The notes beneath the pieces were generated by a model. The model did no database searches and was not told the DNA's origin. It saw only the letters and a list, made by a program, of their open reading frames with translations. From NCBI GenBank assembly GCA_022453515.1, contig JAJNNY010000064.1, positions 124,001-188,000 of the forward strand: 64,000 nucleotides of DNA. The letters run 5' to 3'. How positions within the stretch are numbered: the first letter of the stretch is position 1; every line of letters starts with the position of its first letter. A program made the position numbers and the translations under genes. The DNA comes from Astrocystis sublimbata. Lineage: Eukaryota; Ascomycota; Sordariomycetes; Xylariales; Xylariaceae. Below, piece by piece: positions 59,006 to 64,000 of this stretch.

Positions 59006-60339
59006 TCACTCATCGCTATCCTCGTCCTCATCCACAATGTGGCGTCTCCGTGCCCGTGACTGTTCAGCAGGGGCGTCAAGATCGTCCAAGTCGGCATCCG
59101 CATCCGCGTCATCATCCCCTTCCGGTTCCGCTGTTTTTGGTCGCTTCTTTCGTGGTGCCTCCTCTTCTTCGTCGTCCAGAATATCCTCTTCGTCGTCCTC
59201 ATCCGCAATCTCGCTCGCCATGTCGTCATCACTAGGCGCGATGAAGTCGTCCTCACGGTCGTACTCATCTCCGCGACGAGTGCCGGACGGAAGGTCATCA
59301 TCAGAGTCGTATTCTGGTCGCCGTCGCTTGTTGCGGGCGCCACCACCCGCGCCCTTCTTACGAGATCCGCCGGGGCCTCGTCGACCGCCTTCCAGATCAT
59401 TCACCGAGAGGCCACCACTGCGGTAGCCGGTGCTGCGCGAGTCCAGTCGTGCAGCAGCATTTTCGCGTCTACGCTGAGCCTTCATACGCTCTCTCTCGGC
59501 CACCTCTGCCTCTTTCTTCTGTAACTCGGGGTCGCGCGTCGCCGTGATGATCATGTCGCTCTCCTGCGGCCGTTTGCCCCGTGCCGCGGCGGCCATGCTT
59601 TCGGCAAGTCGGATGGTGGCCTCGTCCTGCATGTCTCGGTTCAAGAGCACGGTGTATTGCTCATCAATGTGCCCGACTGTCAGAAGCATCTCCCTGAGGA
59701 ACTGGGGGGCGACCGCATAGTAATGTGCGTCGTCTCTCTCTGAATATGGCTTGTTGCTCGGGGGGGCCATCTTCTTGGTCTGCATCTCGTAGTGTGTCCC
59801 ACCCACAGCGATTGTCAAGGACCCGTCGCTCCACCTGTGTATCAGAGTGTTGCTCGTCAGCGCGCCGGTGTTAGCGTCGCGCTTGAAGCGAGCAACGCTC
59901 TTGGGCTGGTCGGATCTGACGTTTTCCATATCCGAATCCGTAGGCACGAAGGTGTCTGGGTCGTATTCGCGGGCGAAGAAACTCAGGAACTGAGGAACCC
60001 TGAAGGATTGTATCTAGCAGATATGTCAGCGCCGAATGCACGCGCTGTGGTCGAGATTCCTCTTACTGAACCATTCTTCATCTTGGGCATCCTGTGCCGG
60101 TTCAGTGCGACGTCCATTACAATCTCGTTCTTGGTCTGCTGGCTTTGCATGGTATCCTCATTGTCGTCGTCGCCGTAGCCACGAGCTGTGCCGTTGCGCT
60201 CGTCGGCATCCTTGTCTGAGGCCAGTTCATCATCGCTGAGGTAGCGTTCGCGACTAGCATTGGGCTCTGCATCCTCGTCTCCAAACAGATCGTCACCTCC
60301 ATCATCGGCAAGATCAACAGGGTCTTCGGAGTCCGACAT
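59006..60339 (-). CDS. leo1: LEO1, subunit of the PAF1 transcription elongation complex
   Basis: Nuclear subunit of the Paf1 complex, which travels with RNA polymerase II and promotes histone modification during elongation. Two exons, 60067-60339 and 59006-60013, joined by a 53-nt phase-0 intron (GTAAGA donor, GCTGAC branch). About 426 residues. The acidic N-terminus (DDGGDDLFGDEDAEP) leads into the Leo1 core: IQSFRVPQFLSFFAREYDP, SVARFKRD, SNTLIHRWSDGSLTI, the GGTHYEM motif and AHYYAVAPQFLREM. A basic linker (RKKGAGGGARNKRRRP) is followed by a very acidic Asp/Glu tail, the usual LEO1 layout. The start at 60339 gives the typical MSDSED beginning. Confidence 0.92.
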
Positions 60340-61119
60340 GGCTGATAGCTGATGGTGATTGGTCGTTTGAAGCAATGATGTGTGGAAACGATGAGGTTGC
60401 AACTTGAATAATGTTCTGGCTGTGTTGTGGAGGCGAGTTAAGAGTTGAAAAGAAAGTAGCTGCTGAGGTACTAAAACCAGCACCTATCAATACACGTACG
60501 CGTGGTTGAGCTTGCTTGCGCCTGCACATGCCCACACGAGCTTCTTGGTAGGCAAGTGCCCCCGGTTCTACACTAGGTAGTCCCAGACTAGGCCTAGCGT
60601 AGTTTTCCAGCGCGCCGCTTGCTTATCGATAAAGCAGGTAGATCCGACATTGCTACCCGCTAGAGGCTAGCACCGCATTGCACAAGTTGGAATTCACTAC
60701 GGGGTGCGGTGCCACAGCGGTACTAGCGCTTCGGTAAGGGAGCCTGGTGGTTGGGGCACTCTGGGGCTTTTTTTCGCGGCGTCCCGATGGGCCTGCCACT
60801 CCAGAACGTTATTGGGCAGAACAACGGCCAGAAGCCGAACCTCAAAACAACGTTAGGCTTGTGTTGGTATGCTTTAGGTAGACAAACCTCCCTTTACCCC
60901 TTTTCAGACCTCTACCACACTCACATCACAACCACTGTACCTCACACTTGCTGATTCAAGCACACCAGGAATCACAAGAGTACCTAGCCTTGCATCCTAC
61001 AAGGAGAGCGGCATAGCGTTTTTGAGCCTCGTTCTTGCAGTGGTGCTGTTTCCTGGTTTTTTTCGAGAGCAGACATCAACCACCTTAATTCTTGCCCGAT
61101 CCCGCAACCTGCAGTGACC
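60340..61119. promoter_or_regulatory. Divergent promoter region (LEO1 / MOB)
   Basis: A 780-bp gap between two divergent starts, with CT-rich leader sequence near 60890-60960. The promoter role is inferred from position; no specific operator was recognised. Confidence 0.45.
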
Positions 61120-62692
61120 ATGTCCAACTTATTCTCCGGCATGTAAGTGGTCGCCCTGCATTCGCTGTTTCATCGTTCCATCCACCGTACCTTTCGTTGT
61201 GTCTGGTCTCTCAATCAATCTCGTACATCACGTCATACACCCTCAGCCTTTCCCTCGCACTCTGCTCCTCACCTCTGCTCCGGCCTGGGCATCACAATTG
61301 GCAGCCCAACTAAGTCGGGCTCACAGGTGGTGATGGCCTATCTTGTTGCGATCTGCCATACATTACCACCTCCATGTCGGCGAGGGCCAATCGGGCATGC
61401 CGTTGCATGCCGTGCTCCTGCAAACCAAACCAACCCTCCACCTCTGTCTAAATTTCATGGACTGGAGTCGTTCAATTGCCCGGTGAATGGATGTGCAGTC
61501 ACGACACGTTGATCGAGGAATGTTGCAAGAGGTGTATGTGATGTACTGACCATTTTCCAGAAATGCCCGCTTCAGAGGGACTTCCACAAGGGGTCCAGGT
61601 CAGAACAGGAGTCCGTCGAGCGCCAGTCAACCTGGCTCTCCCAGCGATGGGCCCCAGGGTAGCCAACAAAATCTGGTGTCTTCAGGCTCGGCCCCAAGGA
61701 TACCGCCTCTGCCTACCTCTCCACCCTTGGCCCAAAACATTGGCATCGACGATACCAATGGCAATGGTCCCAATGGAGAAGACATTCTTAACTCCTACCA
61801 CCTCCCCAGACCCTTGCCCTTGTGGTTGAACACCACATACGCAAAGCATATTGTGAAGGGTAACTTCATGACCTTGAGCGCCAGACCAAAAACAGTAGAG
61901 CAAGCTGAGTGGATTGCTCATCAAGGTATGTTTCCCACAGCTCAAATTGATGTCCGGCCATCATAGTAACTCGATTGAAGTTGTCGAGCATTACCGCAAC
62001 TTGTGGAACTTTGTACGAGTTATCCACGAGAAGGATGAGGATGGTAGCACTATCTGCAACCCATCAACTTGTCCGCGGATGTCTGCTGGCGCGTGAGTCT
62101 CCCATTTGGCTGGCACCTGATGGATGATCTCTGCATGATGCTAACACGACCCAGCAACCACTCTTTCACATGGTTAAACGCCAGACGGGAGCCTGTTGAG
62201 CTCCCAGCATGCGAGTATATCACGCTCATGCAGCGCTGGATCTCCGGCAAGATTGACGACGTGAACATATTCCCCACAGACTCCAATGGCATCTCATTTG
62301 CGCATAATCCGTCCATCACAACAACGCCGCTTCCGCAGTTAGCCGGCGACAGGGACTGGGTGGGCAAGCGGAGCGGCTTCCCCGAGAACTTCATAGAAGT
62401 CTGCCAGACCATCTTCCGCCAGATGTTCCGTGTCTACGCCCACCTGTACTGGGCCCACTTCATCGACCCGTTCTACCACCTCAACCTCGAGAAGCAGCTC
62501 AACAGTTGCTTTAGTCACTTTGTCCTGACGGCCTGTGCCCTCGATATGCTCAAGCCCCAGGAGCTGGAGCCCATGCAGCCGCTGATCGACATGTGGGCGT
62601 CCAATGGCACGTTCCCGCCCGGTTCGAAGGCGTACGAATATGCGAACCACCGCGCTGGAGATCGCTTGGTGCAGCTTTCGAATGGTGCGTGA
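61120..62692 (+). CDS. MOB-family kinase activator (Mob2-like)
   Basis: A small adaptor that binds and activates NDR/LATS kinases; Mob2-type proteins pair with Cbk1/COT1 in polarity and hyphal growth. Exons 61120-61142, 61561-61925, 61981-62092 and 62155-62692, about 345 residues. The first intron is unusually long (418 nt) and splits the N-terminal FSGINARFRG. A Ser/Gln/Pro-rich segment precedes the Mob1/phocein core: AEWIAHQVVEHYRNLWNF; the zinc ligands in CNPSTCPRMSAG and YAHLYWAHF; then FSHFVLTACALDML and ELEPMQPLIDMW. The plain model stops at 62692. A good donor there (GTGAGA at 62693 or GTGCGT at 62689) together with TGCTAAC and an AG at 62819-62820 could add an alternative C-terminal exon. 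The Mob2 subtype rests on overall similarity, not on a search. Confidence 0.88.
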
Positions 62693-64000
62693 GAGGGGAT
62701 CATTGGGAGGAAGTAGGACAGGACTTCTGTGAACGTGAGATTAGACCAACCCAACGCAAACCTCGTATCTGCGTCTGTGGCTTATCTCGACTAATGGATA
62801 TGCTAACGGAACCCGTATAGTTCGACATGGGTCATCCTCGTTCACTGCCCACCGAGAAGGAGACGAGGTGGCGGGCTTGTCGACAGGCAAGCAAGTAGGC
62901 GTTGTTTGTTGGCGTTAGATTTTCTACCATTACATCGTGTTCAATTGCGTGGGGCACACACATGTTACAGGACGATTTAAGCATTTCGGCGGCGGCGGCG
63001 GCTTCATCATGTCATGTCAAGACTTGGCTTTCATTCCAGTTCAGTTGCAGTCCCAATTCAGCAAAAACATCTGCTGGCGCGAATAAATAAAAGAGATTTC
63101 ATCTATGCTTTCATAAAATGCGCCGGCAAAGTTATAAACATATATCCAGAGAGACGAAATATTGCAGGCAAATGGATGATCGATTACTGAACCAGAGATG
63201 TAGGTCCAGACCCGGCACGCCTCGGGAGGCATAAGGCATCTAAGTAACCCTCAATTGCTGGTCCACTAAGCCACCTCTACACCCCGTATGTCTTGTGTAT
63301 ATGAGAGGGTCATCCCTGTACCTTGACGTGTTCATTTCTCGTTCATGCAGTCGATGAATTTACCTGTCTATTCGCGTGGGGGTGTTCGTTTGTAGGTAGG
63401 GATGAGCTGGTTGGTGATGGTGCCCCGCAACTGGTGACGCTCAAACCACCGAATGTTTCTGCTATGCGTAAACTGCGGGTTTGACAACACTAATGGGTTA
63501 TCAAGCATCACAACCTGCCGGCAATTCACAATCCGACTGCTGTGCTGAGTCACTCGTGTTTTACTGGCAGCGGTGCGAAGTAGTCAATCAAAGCCGAAAC
63601 TTGTCTCGGCTCATCTAATGGTTTCCAATTGGAACGAGACATTCTTCACCCGTAGCACGGCAAACAATGTACATCTGCTGCGGTGCCGGGCGAAAAACGA
63701 TAGCAACGGATGTCTCGGGGAGCAGGATTGTGGCTGGTGTCCATTTCGAAGTGGTTTTCATTCTACCACGGAGAAAGGTGGCATATAGAAGTGATATATG
63801 AATTGCTTTGTTAACGAACTGCATCATCTCTCTGCTGGCTGAAGCTGCTCGCTTATTTACAGACGTTAAAACCAGCTATCAAGATACGTGCCGAGTGGTT
63901 ATGAAGAGCAAATTGTTCCAGTGGCATTGTACTTTTATGATATACGCCCAGACAAAACGGAGGCATAGGAGAATCGAGCACGGCGGCTTGGCTGTTCCGT
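62693..64000. other. Downstream region, no gene supported
   Basis: Holds the 3' region of the MOB gene and a GGC trinucleotide run near 62985-63001. Frames are short. A minus-strand frame at 63615-63827 (about 70 residues) has no recognised features. Confidence 0.45.

Noticed and set aside
63615..63827. A 70-residue minus-strand frame near the right end
   Set aside because: Short, no recognised motif, no intron-supported extension; not enough to call a gene.

Overview
The window looks like nuclear DNA of a filamentous ascomycete (Pezizomycotina, most likely a Sordariomycete; inferred from gene content and gene style, not from any search). Genes are short and compact. They carry 0-6 small introns with GT-AG ends and a CTAAC/CTGAC-like branch site close to the acceptor. 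The families present are typical of such fungi: SWR1, DUF3500, PDDEXK-like, NLR-like STAND, P450, 2EXR, ERB1, LEO1 and MOB proteins. Exon joins given here were worked out by hand from reading frame, splice sites and protein-family continuity.

Layout. Conserved housekeeping genes bracket an accessory block. 0-8 kb: SWR1 chromatin-remodelling ATPase and a DUF3500 protein. 8.4-27.1 kb: accessory region with a protein-kinase-like gene, a PDDEXK-nuclease-like gene with a frame break, degenerate coding remnants, a short-chain dehydrogenase, a stand-alone alpha/beta-hydrolase gene of the type normally fused to fungal NLRs, a cytochrome P450 with a premature stop, and a hydrolase-NB-TPR NLR-like gene with a frameshift in a T8 run. 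28-41.7 kb: metacaspase, a candidate TIR element of about 920 bp, a WW-domain protein with 14-residue repeats, a 2EXR protein, a fumarylacetoacetate-hydrolase-family gene and ERB1. 41.7-56 kb: gene-poor, with one plausible hypothetical gene at 45.3-45.9 kb and many TAGGTACCTA-type palindromes. 56-62.7 kb: patatin-like lipase, LEO1 of the PAF1 complex, and a MOB-family kinase activator.

Most interesting signals. (1) The third intron of the WW gene (33686-33842) and the fourth intron of the FAH-family gene (37422-37577, other strand) are homologous from splice site to splice site. They are nearly equal in length, share phase and flanking bases, and contain a hairpin, which is the pattern of an introner-like (intron-generating) element. 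(2) The NLR-like protein carries an N-terminal hydrolase whose nucleophile Ser and catalytic His positions read Gly and Tyr. A neighbouring stand-alone paralogue keeps both residues, suggesting a dead sensor/decoy domain next to an active single-domain enzyme. (3) The P450 between them is stopped by a CAG-to-TAG change of the kind expected from RIP-type C-to-T mutation.
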